This document shows positions 1 through 6,715 of a DNA stretch of 33,484 nucleotides, one piece after another. Within the stretch, counting starts at the first letter, position 1, and each line of letters opens with the position of its first letter. Below the pieces are notes generated by a model. It ran no database searches. It saw only the letters and a list, made by a program, of their open reading frames with translations, and had not been told where the DNA came from. Where the stretch lies: positions 1-33,484 of the IMG/VR virus record IMGVR_UViG_3300029957_000027; one strand, given 5' to 3'. The DNA is from a virus. Position numbers and translations under genes: made by a program.

Positions 1-72
1 GTCCGGGTACGGGTACGGGTACGGGTACGGGGACGGGTACGGGGACGGGTACGGGTCCGGGTACGGGGACGA
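1..72 (+). repeat. Degenerate GGGTAC/GGGGAC hexamer tandem repeat
   Basis: About a dozen copies of a six-base unit, mostly GGGTAC with GGGGAC and GGGTCC variants, run from the window edge to about position 72. Read in the frame of the gene that continues to 337, each unit encodes Gly-Tyr, Gly-Asp or Gly-Ser. The unit length keeps the frame, so copy number can change without breaking the protein. The array is cut by the window edge and its full length is unknown. Confidence 0.9.
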
Positions 73-337
73 TCTAGTTCGTTGCACTCCGGTCGCATCG
101 CTCGTAACGAAGAACGACCTCCACGCAAAGAGCGCCTGCGCCGATCAACTGAAGCTGTTCATCAAGACGTTTCCCGACGGGTGCAACTGGCCCACGGACG
201 CACAGAGGGCGAGGGACATCGGCCTTGACGTGAACTGGGCGCGAACAAACCTCGGGCTGTTGTTCCCCGTCGGCGTTGAGTTCAAATCCGCTCGCCGCAC
301 GGCACCCCCAGAGAGCGGGGAGGGCGGGGAAAAGTGA
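2..337 (+). CDS. C-terminal part of a Gly-Tyr/Gly-Asp repeat protein
   Basis: An open frame enters from the left edge and stops with TGA at 335-337. It encodes a low-complexity Gly-Tyr/Gly-Asp stretch of about 24 residues, then about 87 residues of ordinary sequence with two cysteines (RCTP, SACAD) and a charged tail rich in Gly and Glu. The N-terminus lies outside the window. Similar Gly-Tyr-Gly-Asp runs occur in uncharacterised phage proteins, but I do not know a function. The stop overlaps the GTG of the methyltransferase gene (GTGA at 334-337), so the two are probably co-translated. The frame choice rests on that overlap and on absence of stops. Confidence 0.7.
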   Translation, partial: SGYGYGYGYGDGYGDGYGSGYGDDLVRCTPVASLVTKNDLHAKSACADQLKLFIKTFPDGCNWPTDAQRARDIGLDVNWARTNLGLLFPVGVEFKSARRTAPPESGEGGEK

Positions 338-1071
338 GGAGCGTGGAGCTTGGGTGTGGTAACGCCGGGATGCTGTCTCTGCCAGAGGGCTCGGCTGGCC
401 TCATTCTGTCCGACCTGCCGTCAGGGGAAACGCAGGCCGACTTCGACAAACAGGTGGACCTCTTCGACTTCTGGCGCGCTGCATGGGCATGCCTTCGGCC
501 GAGGGGAGCGGCGGTCCTGTTCGCATCGTCGCTCAAGTTTGCCGCAACGCTTCGGTCGTCGTCGGACGCGTTTCGCTACGACATGGTTTGGGCCAAGACG
601 CTGGCAACGGGGCACCTCAACGCCAGCCACCGGCCGCTTCGCGCCCACGAATTCATCCTGGTTTTCTTCCGCACACGAGGCGTATACAACCCGCAGATGT
701 CCGCTGGGCACGGGCCGATCCACCGGGCGCGGCGAGTGAGCCACGGGGAGAATTACGGCAAGTTCACGCGCGCGACGGACAGCCGCGCTGGCGCGACGGA
801 CAGATTCCCGACCTCGGTGCTCAACTTTGCGAGCGTCGGCACCAGCAGCAAGTCGCGAAAACATCCACAGCAGAAGCCGGTCCCATTGCTGCGCTGGCTG
901 ATTCGAACCTTCTCGGCGCCCGGGGACCTCGTTGTCGACCCATTCGCCGGGAGCGGAAGCTGCGGAGACGCCGCTGCAGCCGAAGGTCGAGATTGGCGCG
1001 GCTGGGATTCGTCCCCCCGGTTCGCCCGCCCCACCCCAGAGCCCACCCCCGGGAAGGAGCCGACGACGTGA
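334..1071 (+). CDS. Beta-class DNA methyltransferase (N4-cytosine or N6-adenine)
   Basis: A 245-residue protein with the layout of a beta-class amino-methyltransferase: the catalytic motif comes first (SDLPSG, residues 26-31, a variant of DPPY), a target-recognition stretch follows (about 90-175), then HPQQKP (177-182) and the AdoMet-binding motif DPFAGSGS (202-209). It would transfer a methyl group from AdoMet to an exocyclic amino group of DNA. Family knowledge does not decide between N4-C and N6-A. The Ser in place of Tyr in the catalytic motif is unusual; DLPYG is the common phage variant. The GTG start overlaps the upstream stop by four bases, and its own TGA overlaps the next GTG. No restriction enzyme lies beside it, so an anti-restriction or regulatory role is more likely than a restriction-modification pair. 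Confidence 0.85.
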   Translation: MRSVELGCGNAGMLSLPEGSAGLILSDLPSGETQADFDKQVDLFDFWRAAWACLRPRGAAVLFASSLKFAATLRSSSDAFRYDMVWAKTLATGHLNASHRPLRAHEFILVFFRTRGVYNPQMSAGHGPIHRARRVSHGENYGKFTRATDSRAGATDRFPTSVLNFASVGTSSKSRKHPQQKPVPLLRWLIRTFSAPGDLVVDPFAGSGSCGDAAAAEGRDWRGWDSSPRFARPTPEPTPGKEPTT

Positions 1072-1250
1072 CTGAGTTGATCGCAGCGGCGGCAATCTAC
1101 TGGGCCTATTCGTTTCATGAGCACCACGGGGGCGCCAGGGGGGATGAAGTGATGAGCTGCCCATACTGTGGCTGCGCGTCGCCCCTTGGCTCTCATTTCG
1201 TTTGGTGTGCTCGCCCCGCGGGCGCTCCTACACCAGGAGGGGAGCGCTAG
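1068..1250 (+). CDS. Small zinc-ribbon protein
   Basis: A 60-residue protein with CPYCGC followed about 15 residues later by WCARP, a four-cysteine arrangement typical of a small zinc ribbon. The GTG start at 1068 sits in a GTGA overlap with the methyltransferase stop; an internal ATG at 1152 is an alternative that would keep only the ribbon. Its stop at 1250 abuts the next start at 1251. Function unknown; such phage ribbons may bind nucleic acid or a host protein. Confidence 0.6.
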   Translation: MTELIAAAAIYWAYSFHEHHGGARGDEVMSCPYCGCASPLGSHFVWCARPAGAPTPGGER

Positions 1251-1688
1251 GTGGCTGATCTCAGCCTCCAGCGATCATTCCGGGTCCCGGTCCCCGTCGA
1301 GCCCGAGGACGAAAACGCCAAGCAGCAGGTGGCCCGCGAGGCGACCAAGGTGGCGTCCCGCCAGTCCCCCCACGGCTACGAGCTCTTCGGGCCAGACGGT
1401 CGCATCTCCCCTTGGATCCTGACCTGGGACCGGATGTCCCCGGAGGCTCGAGCTACGGCGGCCGGGCTGGCGCTGGACCTTCGGTTCAGGCTCGACACCC
1501 GGATCCTCTACTTCGACGAACGCACCAGGATTGTGTTCGCGGTCCAGCCCGATCCAAACGTCGAGGGAGTTAGAAAGGGGACGGGGAGGCCGGTGGCGAA
1601 GACGGTCGAGGAGGCGGTGGTGCGCGCGTCGGCAGGGCACGGCGAGGCTGGCGCGGCGATCCGGCAGTTCATCAAGCGCCGGAAATAG
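1251..1688 (+). CDS. Hypothetical phage protein
   Basis: A 145-residue protein starting with GTG directly after the previous stop, with a good Shine-Dalgarno (AGGAGGGG, about 1235-1242) inside the upstream gene. The middle (residues 48-105) looks like a compact alpha/beta unit and the tail is basic. I do not recognise a family. It is the last gene before a promoter-like box at 1695-1708 and so probably ends the transcript entering from the left. Confidence 0.65.
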   Translation: MADLSLQRSFRVPVPVEPEDENAKQQVAREATKVASRQSPHGYELFGPDGRISPWILTWDRMSPEARATAAGLALDLRFRLDTRILYFDERTRIVFAVQPDPNVEGVRKGTGRPVAKTVEEAVVRASAGHGEAGAAIRQFIKRRK

Positions 1689-1694
1689 CACCCA

Positions 1695-1708
1695 CCCGCG
1701 TAGTATCT
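1695..1708 (+). promoter_or_regulatory. CCCGCGTAGTATCT promoter box, leaderless geometry
   Basis: Exact 14-base box. TAGTAT (1701-1706) sits 7 nt before the ATG at 1714, where a -10 element would place the transcription start at or near the A of the start codon. No -35-like TTGAC sequence is visible 15-19 nt upstream. The same box recurs at 7570 and 18039, with close variants at 14346, 30891 and, on the minus strand, 6679-6692. Confidence 0.7.
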
Positions 1709-1713
1709 CAGGC

Positions 1714-1986
1714 ATGACCGACATGACCACGAAGGGAAAGGGGCGCGGCTTCGCCGGGATGGACCCCGAGAAACGACGGCAGATCTCCTCCGCTGGCGGG
1801 AAGGCCGCGCACGAGAAGGGGACGGCGCACGAGTGGGATTCGTCGGACGCCCAGCATGCGGGGCGGAAGGTCGGCGCCGTCTCCGGTGCTCGGCGGCGCT
1901 CGGCGGGAAAGATCGCCATTCAGACCACGGGCCACATCGGTGATCGGCCGAGCCTCGGGTCCGAACTGATAGATAGGGGGCGCTGA
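1714..1986 (+). CDS. KGG-motif (YciG/Con-10-like) small basic protein
   Basis: A 90-residue protein with repeats typical of the KGG stress-protein family: RGFAGMDPEKRR, a GGKAAHEKGTAHEW segment, then AGRKVG. Bacterial relatives are general stress proteins of unclear mechanism, usually very hydrophilic and basic. The start is set by the promoter box 7 nt upstream and by family resemblance beginning just inside it; a longer upstream extension in the same frame is overlap with the previous gene. The stop overlaps the next start (TGATG). Confidence 0.75.
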   Translation: MTDMTTKGKGRGFAGMDPEKRRQISSAGGKAAHEKGTAHEWDSSDAQHAGRKVGAVSGARRRSAGKIAIQTTGHIGDRPSLGSELIDRGR

Positions 1987-2216
1987 TGGCCGAGAGTACC
2001 GAGTTGACGATTCATATTTGCGGCCGAGGCCAGCCTTCGGCAGAATGCAGCGAAAGCGGATGCCGAACGCGAGCCAGCGGGAAGTGCAGCGTACCCCTCA
2101 GGGGGCGGAAAGAGGGGCAGACCTGCGACCGCCAGCTCTGCAAGAAGTGCGGTGGCAAGCAGATGATCTGCCCGCCGCACCAGCGCTTGGCCGAGAAGCG
2201 AGCGGTCCGGTCGTAG
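1986..2216 (+). CDS. Cys-rich zinc-binding phage protein
   Basis: A 76-residue protein with at least seven cysteines. Its ending, CDRQLCKKCGGKQMICPPH, matches the first half of the protein at 15756-16403 (CSAKLCTGCR, then CPPHARL). Both share the order Cys pair, a CD/CS-x-x-LC-x-x-C knuckle, then CPPH followed by a basic helix. Zinc binding is inferred from the Cys/His spacing. The gene is joined to the KGG gene by a TGATG overlap. In the 15756 protein the module continues in frame into another domain; here the frame stops at 2216 and a DUF3850-like domain follows in another frame. Confidence 0.7.
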   Translation: MAESTELTIHICGRGQPSAECSESGCRTRASGKCSVPLRGRKEGQTCDRQLCKKCGGKQMICPPHQRLAEKRAVRS

Positions 2217-2554
2217 CGGCCGCCCCCGAAATCAAGACCCACATCCTCAAGGCCTACCCGGGTCCGTTCCGCGCGGTGAAGCGGGGCAGGAAGCGCTTCG
2301 AGTTCCGGCTCGACGACCGCGGGTTCCGCGAGGGTCACCGGCTCCGCCTGCGCGAGTGGAACCCAGAGGATCGGAAGTACACCGGGGACGAGCTACTCCT
2401 CGAGATCCTCCAGCTCTCCCGCGGCCCCGACTGGAACATCCCCCGGGGCTACGTGATCATGTCGGTCGCCCCGATCATGGTCGAGGCCGAGGTGAAGGGG
2501 AATGTGACCGAGAGCCGGCGCCGGCGCGACGGGCTGGGTACCGCCGCTCTGTAG
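2147..2554 (+). CDS. DUF3850 / ASCH-PUA-like domain protein, start uncertain
   Basis: The recognisable domain runs from about 2232: KTHILKAYPGPFRAV, RKRFEFRLDDRGF, a basic strand with LREW, YTGDEL, and IPRGYVIMSV. This is the pattern of the DUF3850 family, an ASCH/PUA-like beta barrel expected to bind RNA or modified nucleotides. No ATG, GTG or TTG lies near the domain start. The nearest in-frame candidate is the GTG at 2147, which adds about 28 residues overlapping the Cys-rich gene. A frameshifted product with that gene is an alternative. The tail after about 2500 is basic and low in complexity. Confidence 0.7.
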   Translation: MRWQADDLPAAPALGREASGPVVAAAPEIKTHILKAYPGPFRAVKRGRKRFEFRLDDRGFREGHRLRLREWNPEDRKYTGDELLLEILQLSRGPDWNIPRGYVIMSVAPIMVEAEVKGNVTESRRRRDGLGTAAL

Positions 2555-2570
2555 CGGGACCCCCGCTCGC

Positions 2571-2599
2571 TTGACGGACGGGCTCGCGGCCCCGATCCT
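2571..2599 (+). promoter_or_regulatory. Promoter with -35 TTGACG, -10 GATCCT, leaderless geometry
   Basis: TTGACG (2571-2576), a 17-nt spacer and GATCCT (2594-2599) lie just after the preceding stop and 6 nt before the ATG at 2606. The -35 is near the bacterial sigma-70 consensus and the spacer is ideal; the -10 is weak. It would drive the tail module. Confidence 0.65.
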
Positions 2600-2605
2600 C
2601 GGACG

Positions 2606-3007
2606 ATGGATCGCGATATTTACGTCCAGATGCCCACCGCAATGCCGGTGGCAGGTGACAACGTCCTCTATTCAACGCGGCCGTTCGTCGATCACACCAA
2701 TGGCCGGCCGTCGATCGCGGGCCCCGTCCAGCCAGACGAGCGCCTCATGCGACGTGTCAGCGGGACATTCCAGGCGAACCAGGACGCGATCGTCAAGTTC
2801 CAGTTCTGGGACGTGGTCACCAAGGTGTGGGTGACGATGGACAACAACGGGGCGGGCACCTCGGCACCGCACGCGAATGGCCCGGCGAACTTCTTCTACG
2901 ACATCCCCCACGCTGGGGACGTCCAGGTGGTGGCGAACTTCGTGGTCCCGCCCACGGCGTGGCAGGTGCCTGCGAACCTCCGGCTCTCCCAGCAGGCGTC
3001 TTCCTGA
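2606..3007 (+). CDS. Probable virion or tail-fibre-associated beta protein
   Basis: A 133-residue protein with alternating polar/hydrophobic strands (for example VKFQFWDVVTKVWVTMD and VQVVANFVVPP) and no obvious helix or catalytic motif. It is followed without a gap by the tail-spike gene (TGATG at 3005-3009), suggesting a structural or accessory role in the tail. The start is set by the promoter 6 nt upstream. No specific family recognised. Confidence 0.65.
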   Translation: MDRDIYVQMPTAMPVAGDNVLYSTRPFVDHTNGRPSIAGPVQPDERLMRRVSGTFQANQDAIVKFQFWDVVTKVWVTMDNNGAGTSAPHANGPANFFYDIPHAGDVQVVANFVVPPTAWQVPANLRLSQQASS

Positions 3008-5022
3008 TGAGCCCACGTACCAAGGGGGCTCTCAACTTCGTTCTGACGATCGCCTGTACGACGGCCATTGCGTATGGCGTCTCACGTCCGAAGGCTGTCC
3101 CAACCTGCCATCGCGTCGGAACGGACATTCACTTCCCGCAGGATTCCGGTGGTGGTAGTGGCGGCAGCGGCGTCACGGGTGTCGCGCGCCCCATCTTCAA
3201 CGTCCTCGACTTCGGAGGCGTCGGCAACGGGACGGCGAACGACACGACCGCCGTCCAGGCGACCCTGACGGCAGCAGCGGCTGCTGGTGGCGAAGCATTT
3301 CTGCCAGCTGGGACCTGGCGCGTGGAGCCGGGCGTGCTCGCAATAACGAATGCCTTCGGCGTGGAGCTCGACGGGGTCGGCGTGGATGCGACTCTGCTCG
3401 ACGTCGACGACACTCTCGGAAACTCTGGCGCGGTCGGCTACGCGATCACGAACTGCCAGGGCTGGGGGATCCACGGCCTGACGATAACATCGCCAACTCA
3501 GCGCTCCGCCAGTAGTTGGCAAGTTCGGGTGATCGGGGGGAACGGCACCGGAACCCGCGCAAGCGCTCCGACTATCGCCTCGACCATCACCGCGACAGAC
3601 GGCCTTATCGAGCGAGTCAACTTCAATAACTCAGGTGGTGCCGTCGATCAAACGGACGCGGACGGCGGCTATCCTGGTGGTGCGTGGATCATCGTCATCG
3701 AAAACGTGTTCGTCTACAACCCGGCGACGGGCGCGACGATCTTCCACGTCTACACCTGGGGCGGTAACCAGGACTTCCGGAACGTCTGGATCTCGGGAGT
3801 GTCAACGCTCGACACCGCAGCGTCCGGCCTGACGATCGAAGGTTCGGGCGGCTTCAGCCTCTACAAGTTCGATACGTTGTTCTGCGATACCGGGCTCCTC
3901 GTCGACGGGAACCCTGGGAAGTTTGGCCGCGTACAGGCTGGTCAGATCTCGTCCTGCTACTTCGACTCCGGCAACCTCAGCAACGTCATCATAAAGGCCG
4001 AGATCGGGGCCAATGTTGGTAACATCACCTTCACGAACGACTGGTTCGCGACCAACCATCCTGGCGGCGGCGGGCTGCTGGTTATCGGTGATGGCATCAC
4101 CAATGTCGACGACATCCAGGTGATCGGGAGTCGGTTCGTCGCTTCAAGATCGATCGGCTTGCTCGTCAACAGAGCGACGAATGTTCTGCTCTCCGGTGAT
4201 TTTATCTCAGGCGCCGCGACCACGGGCGTGACGATCTTGAACGCCTCCGACGTCGGCCTCAGCAACGTCAAGGTGGGGACTTACAACCTCGGCAGTACCA
4301 CGACGCCTGTTGGCCTTACCGTCGACGGCACATCGACGATCAGCATGGATGACTCAAGCAACTTCGGCGCCTGCACGGCGACCTACGTCTCCGATCCGAA
4401 GTGGCAACGGCCCTTCGTCAGCCGCACTGCGAAGGTCGCTGGCTACGGGACGCCGACTCTGACCAACCGGGCCTTCTACACGCCGTGCGTGAACTTGTCC
4501 GATATCACCGTCGTCTCAGGATCGGTGACGGCAGTGTCCTCCAACGGAGGCTGGTACCAGGTCACTGGAGCGTCGGGAACGTACGGGACGGGGCGCTTCC
4601 CGGCATCAACGACCCTTGTCACCAACGTTCGCACGCAGAAATGGTCGATCGGCGCGCACGCCAAGATCACGGTCCCAGCGCCGTCGCCCGCGGGATCGAT
4701 CATCCGCGTCACCAACATGACCGACGGCTCCACGGCTGACTGCTATCTCGGTATGGTCGGAGCTTCGAGCACCACGAACTGGGCTGCGCAATGCGGAGCC
4801 ACGGTCGTCGTCACGTCCGTTGCTGTCGACTCGAACGAGCACGACGTTCAGGAACGCGCTGACGGGACGAACGTGAAGTTCTACATCGACGAGACTCTGG
4901 TCGCGACCATCGCGCAGAGCAATGCGGCCAACGCGGCTGGGTTCGCGCAGATCGCCGCCGGTACCCAAGGCGCGGGGCCGGCGACGTTTCTGATCGGCGA
5001 TTGGGCCGCGTACACCGAATAG
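3007..5022 (+). CDS. Pectate-lyase-fold tail spike
   Basis: A 671-residue protein. Residues 66-77 (VLDFGGVGNGTA) followed by a DTTAVQATL helix and FLPAGTWRV form the classic N-terminal signature of the pectate-lyase-3 superfamily of parallel beta-helix tail spikes. Residues about 100-470 are repetitive beta-helix sequence rich in Asn, Gly, Thr and Val. From about 480 a separate beta-rich region (WSIGAHAKITV, VKFYIDETLVATI) resembles a concanavalin-like lectin fold. Such spikes bind and often cleave host surface polysaccharide. Oddly, the N-terminus carries a hydrophobic stretch (about 8-26) rather than a normal head-binding domain, followed by a Gly/Ser linker (48-55). Start chosen by the TGATG overlap. 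Confidence 0.85.
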   Translation: MSPRTKGALNFVLTIACTTAIAYGVSRPKAVPTCHRVGTDIHFPQDSGGGSGGSGVTGVARPIFNVLDFGGVGNGTANDTTAVQATLTAAAAAGGEAFLPAGTWRVEPGVLAITNAFGVELDGVGVDATLLDVDDTLGNSGAVGYAITNCQGWGIHGLTITSPTQRSASSWQVRVIGGNGTGTRASAPTIASTITATDGLIERVNFNNSGGAVDQTDADGGYPGGAWIIVIENVFVYNPATGATIFHVYTWGGNQDFRNVWISGVSTLDTAASGLTIEGSGGFSLYKFDTLFCDTGLLVDGNPGKFGRVQAGQISSCYFDSGNLSNVIIKAEIGANVGNITFTNDWFATNHPGGGGLLVIGDGITNVDDIQVIGSRFVASRSIGLLVNRATNVLLSGDFISGAATTGVTILNASDVGLSNVKVGTYNLGSTTTPVGLTVDGTSTISMDDSSNFGACTATYVSDPKWQRPFVSRTAKVAGYGTPTLTNRAFYTPCVNLSDITVVSGSVTAVSSNGGWYQVTGASGTYGTGRFPASTTLVTNVRTQKWSIGAHAKITVPAPSPAGSIIRVTNMTDGSTADCYLGMVGASSTTNWAAQCGATVVVTSVAVDSNEHDVQERADGTNVKFYIDETLVATIAQSNAANAAGFAQIAAGTQGAGPATFLIGDWAAYTE

Positions 5023-5027
5023 GCCGC

Positions 5028-5450
5028 ATGCCATCCCGGACGGAGCTGCTGTTTGTTGACCCCATCCAGGGGGGGCCGGTACCCGATCCGAGCCCCCGGT
5101 CGTCGACCTTCTTCCTCGGCCAAGGGAACCAGCTTCCGATCCTGACCGGACAGTTTCTCCAGGCCGATGGGTCCGGTCGGCGCTGCCCCTTCGACCTCAC
5201 CGGCTGGACGGTCACCTTCCGGATGATGGGCGGCGGTCGCTGCGGTGGCGTGCTCGTCGGGACCGCCGGGACGATCGCCATCCTCAACGCGCGCGCCGGG
5301 ACCTTCACCTACGCATGGGCCGCCCACGACGCCGACAGGCCCGGGACCTACCGCGCGGTCGCCACGGCGACGAAGGGCGGCCAGTCGATCGACTTCCCCA
5401 ACGACGACTACGCGACCGTGATGATCCGGCCCGCGCTCGGCGGCTGCTAG
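5028..5450 (+). CDS. BppU-like Ig-fold baseplate/fibre protein
   Basis: A 140-residue protein with the pattern FDLTGWTVTFRM, then a strand pair, GTFTYAWAAHDADRPGTYRA and FPNDDYATVMI. This matches the N-terminal Ig-like domain of upper-baseplate (BppU) type proteins and similar phage tail accessories. It lies directly downstream of the tail spike. The ATG at 5028 is 6 nt after the spike stop. The TAG stop at 5448-5450 lies on a CTAG palindrome that also supplies the stop of the opposing minus-strand gene. Confidence 0.7.
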   Translation: MPSRTELLFVDPIQGGPVPDPSPRSSTFFLGQGNQLPILTGQFLQADGSGRRCPFDLTGWTVTFRMMGGGRCGGVLVGTAGTIAILNARAGTFTYAWAAHDADRPGTYRAVATATKGGQSIDFPNDDYATVMIRPALGGC

Positions 5451-5626
5451 GGAAGTGGAATCTTCACGCCGACCGTGACCGTCGGCCTACCGTCCTGGTC
5501 GACTTGAACGTCGGCGTCGATCGAGACGCCACGGCCGATCTCCTGCTCGATCTCCGCTTCGACGCTCGCCTTCCCGGTTGGGTCGACGTGCAGGGTCAGG
5601 TCGATCTCGCCCGACTTGCCGGGCAT
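5447..5626 (-). CDS. Small acidic hypothetical protein
   Basis: A 59-residue acidic protein (Asp/Glu-rich, with GEIDLTLHVDPTGKASVEAE) starting at ATG 5626, which overlaps the lysozyme stop by one base (TGATG on the minus strand). It has no signal peptide or membrane segment, so it is not a typical holin or spanin. It is the last gene of the lysozyme cassette and converges with the plus-strand gene ending at 5450. Family not recognised. Confidence 0.6.
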   Translation of the reverse strand: MPGKSGEIDLTLHVDPTGKASVEAEIEQEIGRGVSIDADVQVDQDGRPTVTVGVKIPLP

Positions 5627-6270
5627 CAGGTCGCGGTCCCAGATACCCAGGCCTGCAGCGCAGAGCGGGGCCCATGGAAGCGACTGGCGTCGCAGGGACC
5701 GACGCCCGGGCACGAATAGGGATCGCCCATCTGGCCGCCATCAGTCCATTGCCAGATCTTCCAGTCGGACCACTGCGGCGGGAGCTTCGGCGGAACGCCC
5801 GCGCTCTTGTACCGCGGAGCCCACAGCCCGAGCCGCGCCGCCCGGGACCAGGGCGGGTTCCCCATGAGGGACATGACGCCGGCCGATCCGTAGTAGTGGT
5901 CGAACGGTTTGGCCAGACCGAGCTGCTTGAGGCGCGCGTAGAACGCCTCCAGGTACCCGATGTCGACCAGGGCGCTCCTCTCGCTGTCGGCCACGATGCA
6001 CTCGTTCGGCGCCAGCGGGCCGACGATGTTCGCGCAGCGCTCGGCGTCCGCGGCCCCGTCGCCCGGCTCGCACACGTGGTAGTAGGCCACCAGGTCGAAG
6101 CCGCGAGCGCGGGCGCCGGTGCGATGGGCGGCAAGCGTTGGATCGGTGAAGTCGCTCCCCTGGCTGGCCTTCGCCGCGAACATGACGATGTCGGGAGGGA
6201 TATCCCCGAAGCTCTTCACCGGATCGTGGTGGCTGACGTCGATTCCTTTGGCCCACGTCGGATCGATCAT
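5626..6270 (-). CDS. GH25 (N,O-diacetylmuramidase) endolysin
   Basis: A 214-residue single-domain glycoside hydrolase family 25 lysozyme, which would cut the MurNAc-GlcNAc bond of peptidoglycan. Visible signatures: GIDVSHHDP (9-17, catalytic-site Asp11), FAAKASQGSDFTDP (31-44), VAYYHV (61-66), VADSE (93-97, the acidic pair Asp95/Glu97), GLWAPRY (148-154) and IWQWTDGG (172-179). There is no signal peptide or cell-wall-binding repeat, so export needs a holin or another route. The ATG at 6270 overlaps the stop of the upstream minus gene (ATGA) and also has a TACCCT -10-like box 7 nt upstream. Longer starts would run through the upstream gene. Confidence 0.9.
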   Translation of the reverse strand: MIDPTWAKGIDVSHHDPVKSFGDIPPDIVMFAAKASQGSDFTDPTLAAHRTGARARGFDLVAYYHVCEPGDGAADAERCANIVGPLAPNECIVADSERSALVDIGYLEAFYARLKQLGLAKPFDHYYGSAGVMSLMGNPPWSRAARLGLWAPRYKSAGVPPKLPPQWSDWKIWQWTDGGQMGDPYSCPGVGPCDASRFHGPRSALQAWVSGTAT

Positions 6271-6671
6271 GCGGCCGAGGGTACACCCGACGCGGTCAGG
6301 CGGCAGCCTTCGCCGGCTCCGAGTACCCGTTCGCCACCCAGGCTGAGGACGAGCGTCAGGGTCTGGAGGATCCGCAGGCTGAGGTCCCCGTCCATCATCT
6401 CGCCGGAACAGCAGGCGGCGACCTCTGTGGTTCCGGACACCAGGATCGCCCTCTCGATCGAGCTGAAGAAGTCCTCCTCGAAGTGGGGCCCCGGCCAAGC
6501 GTGGTAGGCCGGCTCGCCCTTCGAGCGCGCCCAGCAGCTGATCCCCAGTCGCCCGGGGCCGCTCTCGACGCGGATCATCACCTGCCGCTCCGCGCCGCCA
6601 GGTTGCGCCCGGAGGAAGACCGACAGCTGGGCGACCCCCGGGGACTGCTTCGAACACCTGACCATTCTCAT
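6267..6671 (-). CDS. Hypothetical protein, first gene of lysozyme cassette
   Basis: A 134-residue protein with strands around VAQLSVFLRA and RQVMIRVESG, and a helical end near LRILQTLTLVL. The ATG at 6671 is chosen because a TAGTAT box lies 8 nt upstream; an upstream in-frame ATG at 6704 would place the promoter inside the gene. It overlaps the lysozyme start by four bases. Its position suggests a partner in lysis, but it has no clear signal or membrane segment at the N-terminus. Function unknown. Confidence 0.6.
   Translation of the reverse strand: MRMVRCSKQSPGVAQLSVFLRAQPGGAERQVMIRVESGPGRLGISCWARSKGEPAYHAWPGPHFEEDFFSSIERAILVSGTTEVAACCSGEMMDGDLSLRILQTLTLVLSLGGERVLGAGEGCRLTASGVPSAA
6278..6283 (-). 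promoter_or_regulatory. TACCCT -10-like box before lysozyme
   Basis: On the minus strand TACCCT lies 7 nt before the lysozyme ATG at 6270, inside the end of the upstream gene. It fits the leaderless spacing seen elsewhere in the window. No convincing -35 is present, and the gene may simply be translated from the longer message. Confidence 0.4.
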
Positions 6672-6678
6672 CGACGGC

Positions 6679-6692
6679 GATACTACGCGCGG
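6679..6692 (-). promoter_or_regulatory. CCGCGCGTAGTATC promoter box, minus strand
   Basis: Minus-strand variant of the recurrent box. TAGTAT (6685 to 6680) is 8 nt before the ATG at 6671. It occupies the 44-nt divergent gap between the lysozyme cassette and the terminase gene. Confidence 0.65.
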
Positions 6693-6698
6693 GTCCGG

Positions 6699-6704
6699 TA
6701 TCAT
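6699..6704 (+). promoter_or_regulatory. Possible TATCAT -10 box before terminase ATPase gene
   Basis: TATCAT lies 11 nt before the ATG at 6716, slightly longer than the spacing elsewhere. It is back-to-back with the minus-strand box, so about 20 bases would hold two divergent -10 elements. No -35 is clear. Confidence 0.4.
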
Positions 6705-6715
6705 GGGCGGCCGGG

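Noticed and set aside
1-72. Hexamer array as a CRISPR or replication-iteron array
   Set aside because: There are no spacers, the unit is six bases, and it stays in frame with the downstream coding sequence, so a coding repeat explains it.
2827-3006. Longer start for the tail spike
   Set aside because: The extension would overlap the 2606 gene, is Gly/Arg-rich shadow sequence, and the TGATG at 3005-3009 gives a normal coupled start.
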